A DNA stretch of 64,000 nt from Panonychus citri (GCF_014898815.1 NW_026515544.1:1054001-1118000); one strand, 5' to 3'; shown: positions 50,589 to 60,459, numbered from the stretch's first letter. A program made the numbers and translations. The notes: a model not told the origin generated them from the sequence alone.

Positions 50589-51853
50589 GTTATTTTAGAG
50601 AAGAAAGAAAGAAAGATAGATAGATAATGATGATTAAAGATGATGGCAAAAACAGAGAAGAAGAAACCAAAGTGGTAAGGTAAATATCCTTCAAAATATT
50701 TCTCTCTCTCTCTTTCCGAGATGTTGTTGTTGTTGTCGGCTCCTTGTTGAGGCAGAAGATGATGATGAAAGGACAAAAAGAGAGAAAGAAAAAAAGAAAG
50801 AGGTAGATAAAGGAGAAAGAGAAGGTGAAAGAAGAGGCACACAAAAAATAGAACAGAAAAAAATAGGAGAAAAAGAATAGAAAGAGATGATGGTTTAAGT
50901 AATTAAATTAGAAAAAAACTGATGATAAACAGAATTTTCAAGATCAATTATAAAACAGGGAACAAAATGAATTATAAAATAACATTTTCGCAAATTACAA
51001 TTAAATAGATAATCATACAATCACAGAAGAAAAAAAATCCACAAGAAAAACACAACAACCGATTAAACCGATGTCAGGACTAAACATCTTCCTCTTCCCA
51101 ATGGTTGATAGAAGATAAAAGCATTTTATAGAAAAAATCACTATAATTCACACTTAAAAAAGAAAAGGAGTTAAACTGGTCAAGATAATTAACTTTTTTT
51201 CTAATTGTAACTGTTTAACTTGTGTTTAAAAGAAGATGAGAATTTGTAACACTTCAACTAATTGACAATTGATCACCAGAGAAAAGAAAGAAAAAAAATT
51301 AATCCAGTTAAAGGGAGAAAAAAGAAAATTAAATTAACTTGGAAGTGGAAATGGAAACATCCAGAAGTAGAATCATAATCATCATTTAAATTAAATAGTG
51401 AAGACAATTAAGGTGAATTTTTCTTCTCTCTGTTCAAGATAATTAACTAATTAACTCTAATTAAAACGGTAAGTCGATGGTTAGAACAATTAAATAAATT
51501 GTGTCTATTTTTTGTTCGCATCAAAAGATTTAAATGTTTTTTTCCATAACCGAAAAAGAGAAGAGAATTTTTTTTCTGCTCTCAAAATAGACTTTGCTTT
51601 TTAAAAGAATTCGTGAGAATAGCGAATTGATTGAGTTGAGTTTTCTTAGTCTTTTTTTCATCTGGTTAATCATGATTGTTAATTGTTGATTTTTTTATGT
51701 GTATTAATCATTTATTTGATTTATTAATTAGTTTCTAGGGTTAGGTTAGAAGTGTCATTTTCTTCAAACGGTTGATAAAGAATCTTACCTCACCTTTTAG
51801 TGTGTTTAGTTGTTTATTTTTCTCAAATTTTTTTTCTTTTCTCTTTTTCCATA
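50589..51853. other. Divergent promoter region between TNPO3 and TM9SF3
   Basis: About 1.26 kb with GA/CT-rich tracts near both starts (50700-50860) and homopolymer A/T runs. It must hold the 5' UTRs and promoters of two oppositely transcribed housekeeping genes. No ORF of note. Confidence 0.6.
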
Positions 51854-54827
51854 ATGAACTATAAACTCCATCATCATCAATTCCAATCAAATACTAAATT
51901 ACGATCTTCAATTCTTTTTGTAATTATTCTTTTAACAATTATTAAGGAAACTGCTAGTGATGAACATGACCATAAGGTAAATTTAATTTTAATTTTCTAT
52001 TCTTTTTTCTTTCTATCTCTATCTGTGTCTGTGTCTCTCTTTCTTTTTCTGTTTCTCGTGTCATCAGATTTTCCAGTTTCATCTTTTTTTCTCTTTCTCT
52101 TTTTCTCTCTCTCTCTCTCTTTTCTCTGTATCATGAATTCTAATGAATTTTCTTAATTTTCTCTTTAATCTTCATACCATTTGACTGATTCCATTTCATT
52201 TGGCATCTCATTGGTTTAAATCGGTCAATTGATCCTCTCACATGAAACCTAAACAAATACCAACTTCAACTTGGACGCCATGATGTTCATCTATTTTTCA
52301 GTATGATGATAACGATGAAGTAGTTCTATGGATGAATACAGTTGGTCCATATCCCAATAGACAAGAAACTTATACCTATTTCTCTTTGCCATTTTGTGCT
52401 GGACCCAAAAAAACAATCTCTCATTACCATGAGACAATAGCAGAAGCCATTCAAGGTGTTGAACTTGAATTTAGTGGTCTAGATATTGATTTTAAAGGTG
52501 AGGTCTAATAACTGTATTTCCACATCCCCACACCAATCACAATCAACAATTGTTCAACTTTTCTACTTCAATAGTGACGTGTTCCTATGCAAAAGAAAAA
52601 CAATCGTTCATGTTGTAACCTTTTTCTGTAGAATTATATTCATCAAAACAAATAGTGAATCTCTCTCTTACTCTCATGAGTGACACTATTGACTCTTCCC
52701 AATTTGATTCTGTTCAACGTTCAATTATTTAGCAACAAAATCAATTAGCAATTAGAATGATAACATTCGAATATTCTATTCACCTATGATGATTGTTTAC
52801 TATTCTTTTACACTTGACTTAATTTTATAATCTTTACATTACTCTTTTATTTTAACTCCCTCACTTTCTCTCTCTCCCTTTTCTACAGCCAATGTTGCCA
52901 AGACACCTTACTGTTCTGTTACTCTTGATGAAGAAAAATTACAAAAATTTACTGATGCAGTTAAAAATTATTATTGGTATGAGATGTACATCGATGGACT
53001 ACCTGTATGGGGAGTTGTTGGTGAACATGATGAAACTGATAACAGTTATTATCTTTATACACATAAAAGATTTGACATTGGTTACAATGGTAATCAAATA
53101 ATTGACGTTAACCTGACCACTGATGGTAAAGTAAAACTTGAATTAGGAGCAAAGATAATATTCACCTATGAAGTTAATTGGAAAAAATCATCAATACCTT
53201 TTGAACATCGATTTAACAAATATTTGGATGCCAGTTTCTTTCAACATCGTATTCACTGGTTTTCCATTTTTAACTCATTCATGATGGTCATCTTTCTAGT
53301 TGGTCTTGTTTCAATGATTCTAATGCGAACATTGAGAAAAGATTATGCCCGATACAGTAAAGAGGAAGATATAGACGATATGGAAAGAGATTTAGGAGAT
53401 GAATATGGTTGGAAACAGGTTCATGGTGATGTTTTCCGAACCCCATCATACCCAATGATGCTGTCCATCTTAATCGGAACCGGTTACCAAATAGCCACTG
53501 TTACCTTTTTTGTAACCATATTTGCCATCATGGGTGAGCTTTACACCGAAAGAGGATCCCTACTTTCGACGGCGATGTTTGTATACGCAGCAACCTCACC
53601 AATAAACGGTTATTTTGGTGGTTCACTTTATGCCCGATTTGGTGGACGCCGATGGATTAAGCAAATGTTTCTCTCTGCTTTCTTTCATCCCTCAATAATC
53701 TGTGGTACCGCTTTCCTAATCAACTTTATCGCTATTTATTATCACGCATCTCGTGCCATTCCCTTTGGCACCATGGTAGCGGTAACATGTATCCTCTTTT
53801 TCGTTGTCCTTCCTTTAACCCTCATCGGAACCGTATTAGGTCGTAATCTTTCCGGTCAGGCCAATTATCCATGTCGGGTTAATGCTGTTCCTCGACCAAT
53901 TCCAGAGAAAAAGTGGTTCATGGAACCCGAGATGATTGTTCTTCTCGGTGGAATCCTACCATTCGGGTCCATTTTCATTGAAATGTATTTCATTTTCACC
54001 TCCTTTTGGGCGTATAAAATTTACTATGTATATGGTTTTATGCTTTTGGTTCTTCTCATCTTAACTGTGGTCACTGTTTGCGTAACAATCGTTTGTACCT
54101 ATTTCCTTCTCAATGCTGAAGATTACCGATGGTAAATATAAATTTCTAATTCTATTTCTGTTTTTTTTGTCAGTATCTTTCTCTATGATTGTTCAATTGT
54201 TTTAATCTGGATCAAATTGTCATCTCATCAATTCTCTCATTGTTTTCTAGCTTAACAAATTAGTCGTAACTAAATACATTTCTTTTTAAATAGTGTGTTA
54301 AATGTTGATAAACCATTAACCATATCTTTCTGATAGTTTATTCCTAACATTATAGTCTAATAATTATATTATTTCAAGTTCACTTAGAAAATTTTTACTC
54401 AAATTCATTGAAGTGTTAAAATTTTACATCTACAGAAAAGACTACTTCACTTATTATTATTTCAAATGATTTATTAGATGAAATTGAAATTAAATTGATT
54501 GTTGAGTTACTTGATTTGATTGAAGAAGCAGCTTTTCACTTGATTGACACAATACTTGCCATTATTTTTCATCTCATCGAATCTTTGTTAATAATGATTT
54601 TCTATTCTAATCAATATATTATTTTCTTCTAATTTCCATTTTTTTTCTCCCATGTAATTCATTCAGGCAATGGACAAGTTTCATGGCTGGAGGGTCAACC
54701 GCTGGTTACGTTTATTTATATTCGATTTATTATTTCTTCTTTAAAACGAAAATGTATGGTCTCTATCAAACGGTCTTCTATTTTGGTCATATGGCTTTAT
54801 TTTGTATCGCCTTAGGATTAATGTGTG
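51854..54827 (+). CDS. TM9SF3: Transmembrane 9 superfamily member 3, last exon missing from the window
   Basis: Nine-pass Golgi/endosomal membrane protein of the EMP70 family. Exons 51854-51976 (signal peptide), 52302-52497, 52889-54131 and 54667-54827 join in phase. Family landmarks are WMNTVGPY.NRQETY, ELEFSGLDI.FK, FFQHRIHWFSIFNSFMMVIF, LRKDYARYSKEE, VYAATSP.NGYFGGSLYAR, CRVNAVPRPIPEKKWF and FFFKTKMYGL. These give 574 complete codons and end at MCG with one base of the next codon before a GTAAGT donor. Human TM9SF3 has about 22 further residues, ending in a KxD-type COPI signal. No matching exon exists before 55.2 kb, where a Polinton begins, so the final exon must lie beyond the element, outside the window, or has been lost. 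Confidence 0.93.
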
Positions 54828-55007
54828 GTAAGTATCGCAATCGAAACCATTTAATCATCGACGTTTCAATTTATCGTTGCAGCGAATTATTTTATTCCAA
54901 TACTGTTCGAGTAATCGTCCTTTCTATGAATTAGTTTTATTGTTCTAGCGATAAAGTAACGCCTTTGTCTAATTAAGGATTGATCCTAGTAGTTATAAAA
55001 AGTCTTC

Positions 55008-55138
55008 TCTGGCCCCCTTTTTTCCTCTTTCTTTTCTCTTTCTTTTTAAACGAGAATTTCTACCACTTTTACCTCTTTCTTTTTTCCCTTTCTTTTTTCT
55101 CTTTCTTTTTCTCTTTCTTTTTTCTCTTTTCTATTTAG
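55008..55138 (+). other. Polypyrimidine tract ending in a splice-acceptor-like site
   Basis: About 130 nt of almost pure T/C with repeated TTTCTC units, ending CTATTTAG at 55138. It lies in the TM9SF3 intron at the Polinton's left flank. It may be part of the Polinton terminal repeat or host DNA. It would make a strong 3' splice site. Confidence 0.5.
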
Positions 55139-55210
55139 TTAAAGGTCACAAACCCATGTCAAAAGTTATAAATTCATTATATATATTTATCCCATCATTT
55201 CCTTTTCTAT

Positions 55211-55219
55211 TATATAAAG
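55211..55219 (+). promoter_or_regulatory. TATA box before Polinton ATPase
   Basis: TATATAAAG, 28 nt before the ATG at 55248. Member of the repeated motif set of this element. Confidence 0.6.
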
Positions 55220-55247
55220 GATTGGATGTTTGAATCATTAACATATA

Positions 55248-55873
55248 ATGTATTCTGTTTATTTAAAACACCCTTTTACCATGGTGGTCAGTGGACCAAC
55301 TGGTTGTGGTAAAACATTTTGGGTACAACAACTTATCAAAAACGCTTTATTTGCATCTCATCCATCACCACAACATATTTATTACTTATATGGAGAATAT
55401 CAGCCCTCATTCGCTAGTATAATTGGGGTAACGTTCATTAAAGGCTTACAAGATAACCTTTTAGAAAACCTCAACCCCGATAATAATCCAATTTGGGTGA
55501 TAATAGACGATTTAATGGACGAATCATCGAAAAGTCAATTAATCAGTCAACTTTTCACCAAAGGATCTCATCATCAAAACATATCAGTTATTCTTCTTGT
55601 CCAAAACTTTTCAATAAAGGCAAAGAGATGAGAACTATAACCTTGAACGCTCATTATATAGTCATGTTTAAGAACCCACGTGATAAAACAGTTATTCAAC
55701 ATCTAGCCCGTCAGATGTTTCCCAACAAAGTCAAATCATTTGTTCAAGTGTTTGAAAAAGTGACAGAAAAGCCCTACTCATACTTGTTTATTGATTGTAA
55801 ACCTGATACAATTGAACAGTTGAGATTGTTATCAAATATTTGGTCCTCACCTATTGATGTTTACCTTATATAA
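55248..55873 (+). CDS. Polinton packaging ATPase (FtsK/HerA, A32-like), one frameshift
   Basis: Genome-packaging motor. Walker A GPTGCGKT at residues 16-23 and Walker B WVIIDDLMDE at about 83-92 are intact. The first frame stops at 55631. The conserved remainder (EMRTITLNAHYIV..KNPRD) continues in another frame to a stop at 55873. The switch lies at the short T run around 55604-55608. A programmed -1 slip is unlikely because no canonical slippery heptamer is in phase, so this is an indel in the element or the assembly. Full length would be about 208 aa, normal for the family. The final stop codon lies inside the TATA box of the next gene. Confidence 0.88.
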
Positions 55874-55875
55874 AG
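55867..55875 (+). promoter_or_regulatory. TATA box before 314-aa Polinton gene
   Basis: TATATAAAG, 36 nt before the ATG at 55912. Its TAA is also the stop codon of the ATPase frame. Confidence 0.6.
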
Positions 55876-55911
55876 TCATCAAGCTTAACAACATTACAAT
55901 AAATCACCAAG

Positions 55912-56856
55912 ATGGAAGTCTATCTTTCAAACTATTCGAAAATATTGAATAAAATTGAATATAAAATTCATCTTGTTGGTAAAATCAAAGCAGGAGAGAA
56001 ATGGAACTTCCAAGTCGTGATAGAAACTTATTCGACTGAAACCCATTCACTCCACAATTCAAAAGTTTCGCAAAAAATCCCATTCAAAGTGTTCAATAAA
56101 GTCCGAACGTTTCTTCTAGATCATTATCAAGAAAAGATTGGAGACGACATCGAACATCAATTTCGTAGAAATGGTGTATTATCATTCTCACACAAAAATA
56201 TCAATTATATTTGGACGGCTGATCTACAATCCGTTGTCATGAGCAGAGACATTGATGATAAATTCATGAAAGCCTTACGAAAGTGTAACCACCCTTTCAG
56301 AGGTGTTCATAAAGAGAATGTTACTATATGGAATGATAAAATTACGGACCGTAAAGATTTGGGGACTACAAATATACCTGTTGAGAAATTTACAACCTCT
56401 AATGGTGATGAATTTTCAATATTTGTCAATACAGCCACTTCAACAGAAGAAGATAGGTGGTATATAAAAATTGAAATACGATTGATAACAAAAAGCCAAA
56501 ATCATCCTGGTGGAAGTATTAAAGTTCACCCGATCGACTTTTTAGCCTTGAGAGACTACTTCATTCAATATAAAAAAGAACCCAGTTCTTTAGCTCCATT
56601 TTCCACACCAACTGGAAAAGCAGCCATTATTGTTGTCGATGAAAAACAAAAACTGATTGTGGATTTTGATGGTCAAATCTTGACTTTTGATGAAGAAACA
56701 ATAAATCTAATAACTAAAGGTGAATATTTATACAAGTTGGACCACCTTTTCTCAGAATTTAACCACGAATTAACTCCTCAACCAATCTATAGATGGTGGT
56801 TCAATAATGGAGTATTTATCACTGACAATATTATACATCAAAGTTCATTAATATAA
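55912..56856 (+). CDS. Polinton protein of unknown function (314 aa)
   Basis: Intact ORF. Mostly mixed alpha/beta composition with many aromatic and charged residues, no membrane segment, no zinc motif, no catalytic motif recognised. The two halves share a loose pattern: a strand-rich region (KWNFQVVIETYS, RWYIKIEIRL), then a F..F..LR.YF-like helix (FNKVRTFLLDHY, DFLALRDYFIQY) and an IYRWWF/INYIW strand. This suggests an internal duplication. It sits between the packaging ATPase and minor capsid genes, so it is probably structural or a packaging partner. The stop overlaps the TATA-like box for the next gene. Confidence 0.8.
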   Translation: MEVYLSNYSKILNKIEYKIHLVGKIKAGEKWNFQVVIETYSTETHSLHNSKVSQKIPFKVFNKVRTFLLDHYQEKIGDDIEHQFRRNGVLSFSHKNINYIWTADLQSVVMSRDIDDKFMKALRKCNHPFRGVHKENVTIWNDKITDRKDLGTTNIPVEKFTTSNGDEFSIFVNTATSTEEDRWYIKIEIRLITKSQNHPGGSIKVHPIDFLALRDYFIQYKKEPSSLAPFSTPTGKAAIIVVDEKQKLIVDFDGQILTFDEETINLITKGEYLYKLDHLFSEFNHELTPQPIYRWWFNNGVFITDNIIHQSSLI

Positions 56857-56858
56857 AG
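56850..56858 (+). promoter_or_regulatory. TATA-like box before 112-aa Polinton gene
   Basis: AATATAAAG, 28 nt before the ATG at 56887, again containing the stop codon (56854-56856) of the upstream gene. Confidence 0.5.
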
Positions 56859-56886
56859 TAAATCAACTTCCATAAATTCAATCAAA

Positions 56887-57225
56887 ATGACAATTGAAGG
56901 TGTCATCAGGTGTTTACCTGAACTTTCGAGGATAGCAAACGCCAAATCATTAAACGAACAACGATCATTAATTTTAAACTCACCAACTTGTATAATTTAC
57001 GCAATCAGCGAAATTTGTAGAAACATTTTAAACGGTACAATACACCTTTCAGAAACTGAAAAGGCTATTCTTACAAAGTACAAGAGCTCTCTTAGAGATT
57101 TAGCCCAAAAACAAGTAAATCTTGATAAAAGAAAAAAGAAAATAAATCAAATCGGAGGTGCACTTCCAGCTTTATTAATACCTGCTATAACATTACTTGG
57201 AACTATTATTGCCAACAAAATATGA
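56887..57225 (+). CDS. Small Polinton protein with Gly-rich hydrophobic C-terminus (pX/pVI-like)
   Basis: 112 aa. The N-terminal 80 residues are helical. A basic stretch (LDKRKKK) is followed by a C-terminal GGALPALLIPAITLLGTII segment. Polintons and adintoviruses usually encode such a small protein with a GG..P.LIP hydrophobic tail, often compared with adenovirus core or membrane-lytic peptides (family knowledge; function not shown). The TGA stop overlaps the ATG of the next gene (ATGA), so translation coupling or a shared mRNA is likely. Confidence 0.75.
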   Translation: MTIEGVIRCLPELSRIANAKSLNEQRSLILNSPTCIIYAISEICRNILNGTIHLSETEKAILTKYKSSLRDLAQKQVNLDKRKKKINQIGGALPALLIPAITLLGTIIANKI

Positions 57226-57827
57226 ACGCTTACACGAAAATGATACTTATTCCCGAAGATGAGTACAACAAGCTCAAGTCATCAACAAGAGATAAAATAT
57301 CCTACATTTTGGACAGACCTTTACCACCTCAAATGATTGAAAATCAAGTCAATCGTCAATTAGATAACCAACAATCTATGACACCACTTATTACTCAACC
57401 AATCACACAAATAACACCCAACGACTCAATTGATGAATACAAGGACTTTGACTCAGCAGATTTTTCATGGGATCCAGCTGTGATAGGTGTAACTCCTAAA
57501 CGTCCACCAATTCTACAACAACTGAAAGACAAATACACCCCAAGAGGAAGGGTCATAAACTCAAGTCAAAAACCAATTCCAGGGTCAAATATTAATACTG
57601 TGATGCAATATCTAGAAAGTGATGATGTTGGAGCGGGCCCTTCTGGCTATAAAACTATCGCTCGCGCCTTACAAAATATTGGTGAAGAAGCAGTTGTTGT
57701 CAATCCGAAAGGTAGAGAAGCAATGACTCCAAGTGAGGCGTTGAAAGAACTTTTACATAAAGCTGAAGAAAGACAAAAAACTAGATTCCAAAGTGGAAAA
57801 GGATGGAGCTCAATAAAGAAATTTTAG
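57222..57827 (+). CDS. Polinton minor structural protein, 201 aa, function unknown
   Basis: Starts with the ATGA overlap and has no TATA box of its own, so it is probably expressed from the upstream gene's transcript. Begins with a short helical N-terminus containing an LIPEDEYNKL motif of a type common in Polinton/adintovirus minor proteins. The middle is Gln/Pro/Thr-rich and disordered. A C-terminal helical region (TPSEALKELLHKAEERQ) and a basic tail follow. The last 25 nt overlap the integrase start in another frame. Confidence 0.7.
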   Translation: MNAYTKMILIPEDEYNKLKSSTRDKISYILDRPLPPQMIENQVNRQLDNQQSMTPLITQPITQITPNDSIDEYKDFDSADFSWDPAVIGVTPKRPPILQQLKDKYTPRGRVINSSQKPIPGSNINTVMQYLESDDVGAGPSGYKTIARALQNIGEEAVVVNPKGREAMTPSEALKELLHKAEERQKTRFQSGKGWSSIKKF

Positions 57828-58999
57828 ATTCAATCTATTATAATCCTAGCCAAGCCGCTAGTTTTAGCTCTCCTAGACAATTATACCTTGAAGCAAAAAA
57901 ATTAAACAATAAAATTACTCAAAAACAAGTAAATGATTGGCTTAAATCATCTGAAACTTATCAATTATTTAAACAAACTAAAAGAAACTTTCCGCGTTTG
58001 AAAACACTAACAATTGAAATCGATGAACAGTGGCAAGCTGACCTTCTCGATGTATCTTGGTTCGCTAAATTCAACGAACAAGTTCGTTATCTTTTGGTTG
58101 TTATTGATATATTTAGCCGGTATGCCTGGGTTAAACCATTAAAAGATAAAAGTGGTCAGTCCGTTACAATGGCAATGAGAAAGATTCTCAGAGCGGGAAG
58201 AGTTCCTAAAAAGCTTCAAACAGATCAAGGAAAAGAGTTTAAAAACTTTTTATTTAAAAATCTGATGAATGAGTTTAAAATAAACTTTTTCACAACCACA
58301 GATGACGCAGTTAAATGCGCAGTCGTTGAAAGGTTCAACAGAACTTTACGTAGTAGGATGAATCGTTTCATGTATTTTAAAGGTAATTTTAGGTATTTAG
58401 ATAATCTACAAGAAATTGTTGATGGATATAATAAAAGTTATCATCGTATCATCAAATCATCACCAAATGATGTGAAAGAAGATAATCAAGCCTCAATTAT
58501 TCTAAACCAACGAGAAAAACATGAGAAAAATGTAAAAGACAAATTTACTAATAAGGAATTTGTTAGAATAGCGAAAAAGAAGAAAATTTTTGAGAAAGGT
58601 ACCACTTCTAATTGGACAAATGAAATTTTTAGGATAGTGAGTCGTAAAAAAACTCCCACGACGTATATATACAAGCTGCAAGATATTGAAGGTAATGATA
58701 TAACGTCAATATTTTACCCTGATGAACTAAGTGCAGTAGATTATATAAAGAAACCTGAGATTGATATTAAAATAATCAAAAAAAGAGGACGTCCTCCAAA
58801 TGTCAAACGTAAACCAGGTAGACCACGTAAAAATGAACAACAACAAATTAAAAGAAAACCTGGCCGTCCACCAAAGCTCAGACCAACCGAGTCAACTCGA
58901 GGGAAAGCTGGTCGTCCCCCCAAAACAAGAAAAACAGATGATCAAGTCAAAAGAAAACCTGGACGCCCAAGAAAAAGAGGTGTTTCATCCAGAAAATAA
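57803..58999 (+). CDS. Polinton integrase (retroviral-type DDE) with AT-hook tail
   Basis: Inserts element DNA into the genome. The 398-aa protein has an N-terminal helix-turn-helix-like region (about 1-65) and an rve core with catalytic D80, D141 and E176, the D-D-x34-E spacing of retroviral integrases. An SH3/chromo-like domain follows (about 245-310). A basic tail (about 325-398) carries five AT-hook cores (KRGRPP, then K[PA]GRP[PR] four times). Polinton integrases normally end in a chromodomain or a short tail, so an AT-hook array is notable; it could steer insertion to AT-rich DNA. The coding sequence is intact. The ATG lies inside the preceding gene, and no TATA box was seen before it. 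Related to the transposon protein annotated as F54H12.3 in C. elegans (from memory). Confidence 0.92.
   Translation: MELNKEILDSIYYNPSQAASFSSPRQLYLEAKKLNNKITQKQVNDWLKSSETYQLFKQTKRNFPRLKTLTIEIDEQWQADLLDVSWFAKFNEQVRYLLVVIDIFSRYAWVKPLKDKSGQSVTMAMRKILRAGRVPKKLQTDQGKEFKNFLFKNLMNEFKINFFTTTDDAVKCAVVERFNRTLRSRMNRFMYFKGNFRYLDNLQEIVDGYNKSYHRIIKSSPNDVKEDNQASIILNQREKHEKNVKDKFTNKEFVRIAKKKKIFEKGTTSNWTNEIFRIVSRKKTPTTYIYKLQDIEGNDITSIFYPDELSAVDYIKKPEIDIKIIKKRGRPPNVKRKPGRPRKNEQQQIKRKPGRPPKLRPTESTRGKAGRPPKTRKTDDQVKRKPGRPRKRGVSSRK
58742..58750 (+). promoter_or_regulatory. Possible TATA box inside integrase gene for short penton-like gene
   Basis: TATATAAAG, 49 nt before the ATG at 58800. It codes for part of the integrase, so it may be coincidental. 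Confidence 0.35.
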
Positions 59000-59444
59000 G
59001 TTTCAATTGGTACTACTTTCTTCTGAAGACTCGGATGGAGACGCTAGTTTCTTTACAAACAATTTAAATAGACCAATCAAACTTGATGGTGATTGGACAG
59101 TTGAGTTGAGTGATATCATCATACCATGTGTTGATGATGATGATGATTATGAAAATGAGCGAATAATTTTAGCTACTACTGACTGTACAAACGCTGAGAA
59201 TAATGGTGACGTCATAGCCATTTTCAATAACTATTCTACATGGATTCCTACTCCCATTCCAATTAGACAAAGGGTCAATACTCAATTTCTGGATCATGTA
59301 TCATTGAGAATACAATACATTGATGGAAGAGCCGTTAAAATACCAAAGAATGAGATGGCCGCAGTCTTAACATTTATCAAGTTGGAAAAAAAAGTAAAAA
59401 AACCAACTGGAGGTTCAAAAGTAAATCAACGTTCCGTCAAATAA
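58800..59444 (+). CDS. Short penton-like (single jelly-roll) Polinton protein, N-terminus overprinted on integrase tail
   Basis: 214-aa frame. Residues from about 69 on (DNA from 59005) resemble the first strand block of the longer penton-like protein downstream: a Phe..T(N/D).L..PI.L.G.W.V.L..I..P pattern in both. The C-terminal part also matches its last strands, while about 150 residues of the middle are absent. The first 66 codons overlap the integrase AT-hook array in another frame. Either the true start is a later Met (for example at about 58933) or the original start was lost by an indel. Probably a minor capsid or spike-base component; a truncated duplicate is the alternative. Confidence 0.6.
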   Translation: MSNVNQVDHVKMNNNKLKENLAVHQSSDQPSQLEGKLVVPPKQEKQMIKSKENLDAQEKEVFHPENKFQLVLLSSEDSDGDASFFTNNLNRPIKLDGDWTVELSDIIIPCVDDDDDYENERIILATTDCTNAENNGDVIAIFNNYSTWIPTPIPIRQRVNTQFLDHVSLRIQYIDGRAVKIPKNEMAAVLTFIKLEKKVKKPTGGSKVNQRSVK

Positions 59445-59512
59445 TAAGCTGTCTATTGACACTAACAATGAGCCTTCCTCAATTAAAAACCATCTTTCTT
59501 AATCTTTGAAAC

Positions 59513-59521
59513 AATATAAAG
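59513..59521 (+). promoter_or_regulatory. TATA-like box before penton-like gene
   Basis: AATATAAAG, 32 nt before the ATG at 59554. Confidence 0.55.
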
Positions 59522-59553
59522 ACTTTATCAATAAATTAATTTATACAAAAAAA

Positions 59554-60441
59554 ATGGATTCCTTTAATGACTCAATTCAAATTGACCTTGTATCAAATGC
59601 TAGTTTGAATACTTATCCTTCTAATACTTTATCTTCATTTACTAATGATTTACACAAACCAATTAGACTTGAAGGTGAGTGGGAAGTAGCTCTTATCGAG
59701 ATTTTTCATCCAACATCAATTGAAAATGACCAAAATAAAATAGTCCACATATCAATAACACGTGATATTGGTGGTTTAGTTAGAACGAAAAAGATTCCTT
59801 TCGAATATAAGATTAATGAAAAAATAGAAGATATTATCAGTAGATTAAATAAAAAGCTAAAAGACATGAATATAAGTTACTTGGCTGATCCAACAGATTC
59901 TTTCAATGTTTCATCCAAAACTTCTCCAAAATTTAAACCAATCAAGATTGAAAAAGAAAAGATAAGAAATAGATATACTATATCACCAGGCTCCCTAGAA
60001 GGTTCTGGAATGTTTGATGAAGAGGAAATTGAGTTTTTACCGATATTTGATGATCCACAGTTTCTTAGATGTTTGGGATTTGATCATGTTAAATACGCAA
60101 CTGAAGCTTTAAAGTTTATCCCCATCACTTCAGATTATGCACCAACTGATCCTTCACTTATCAATCTCCTTTTTGTGTATACTGATATTGTTAGAGAACA
60201 TCATGTCGGTGACTCAATGTCAAATTGTTTACGAGCTATTCCTCTACGAGCTGGCGATGACGCAATGATATCTAGTCACGTTTTTCCTAATCCATATTAT
60301 TTTCCAATCCGATATGGAGACATAAAAAACATTTCAATACTTTTGACTGACGAGACGGGAACCCCAATGAAATTTGTTAGGGGAAGAACTTATGTTACAT
60401 TACATTTTCGAAGACGATTATATAAAGCGTCATTCAACTGA
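59554..60441 (+). CDS. Polinton minor capsid (penton-like, single jelly-roll) protein
   Basis: 295 aa from the ATG at 59554; the open frame extends upstream to a TTG only. The N-terminus has the common Polinton penton signature: S.N.YP.NTL..F...L..PI.L.G.WEV.L.EI..P. Alternating beta-strand pattern throughout, ending in YVTLHFRRR. Polinton penton proteins close the capsid fivefold vertices (family knowledge). Intact. Its 3' end contains the TATA box of the next gene. Confidence 0.85.
   Translation: MDSFNDSIQIDLVSNASLNTYPSNTLSSFTNDLHKPIRLEGEWEVALIEIFHPTSIENDQNKIVHISITRDIGGLVRTKKIPFEYKINEKIEDIISRLNKKLKDMNISYLADPTDSFNVSSKTSPKFKPIKIEKEKIRNRYTISPGSLEGSGMFDEEEIEFLPIFDDPQFLRCLGFDHVKYATEALKFIPITSDYAPTDPSLINLLFVYTDIVREHHVGDSMSNCLRAIPLRAGDDAMISSHVFPNPYYFPIRYGDIKNISILLTDETGTPMKFVRGRTYVTLHFRRRLYKASFN
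60419..60427 (+). promoter_or_regulatory. TATA box before Gly-rich/basic Polinton gene
   Basis: TATATAAAG, 32 nt before the ATG at 60460, inside the end of the penton-like coding sequence. Confidence 0.6.
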
Positions 60442-60459
60442 AAATGATGAATTTCAATC

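Noticed and set aside
50540..50844. Two overlapping minus-strand ORFs upstream of TNPO3
   Set aside because: Products of the GA/CT-rich 5' region (Phe/Ser/Leu repeats), overlapping in different frames.
54841..54935. Retained-intron end or TTGCAG acceptor at about 54884 as the true TM9SF3 terminus
   Set aside because: Neither continuation resembles the strongly conserved TM9SF C-terminus, and a good GTAAGT donor precedes them.
55598..55631. Programmed -1 frameshift in the Polinton ATPase
   Set aside because: No in-phase X XXY YYZ slippery heptamer or following stem was seen, and homologues I know are single-frame; an indel is simpler.
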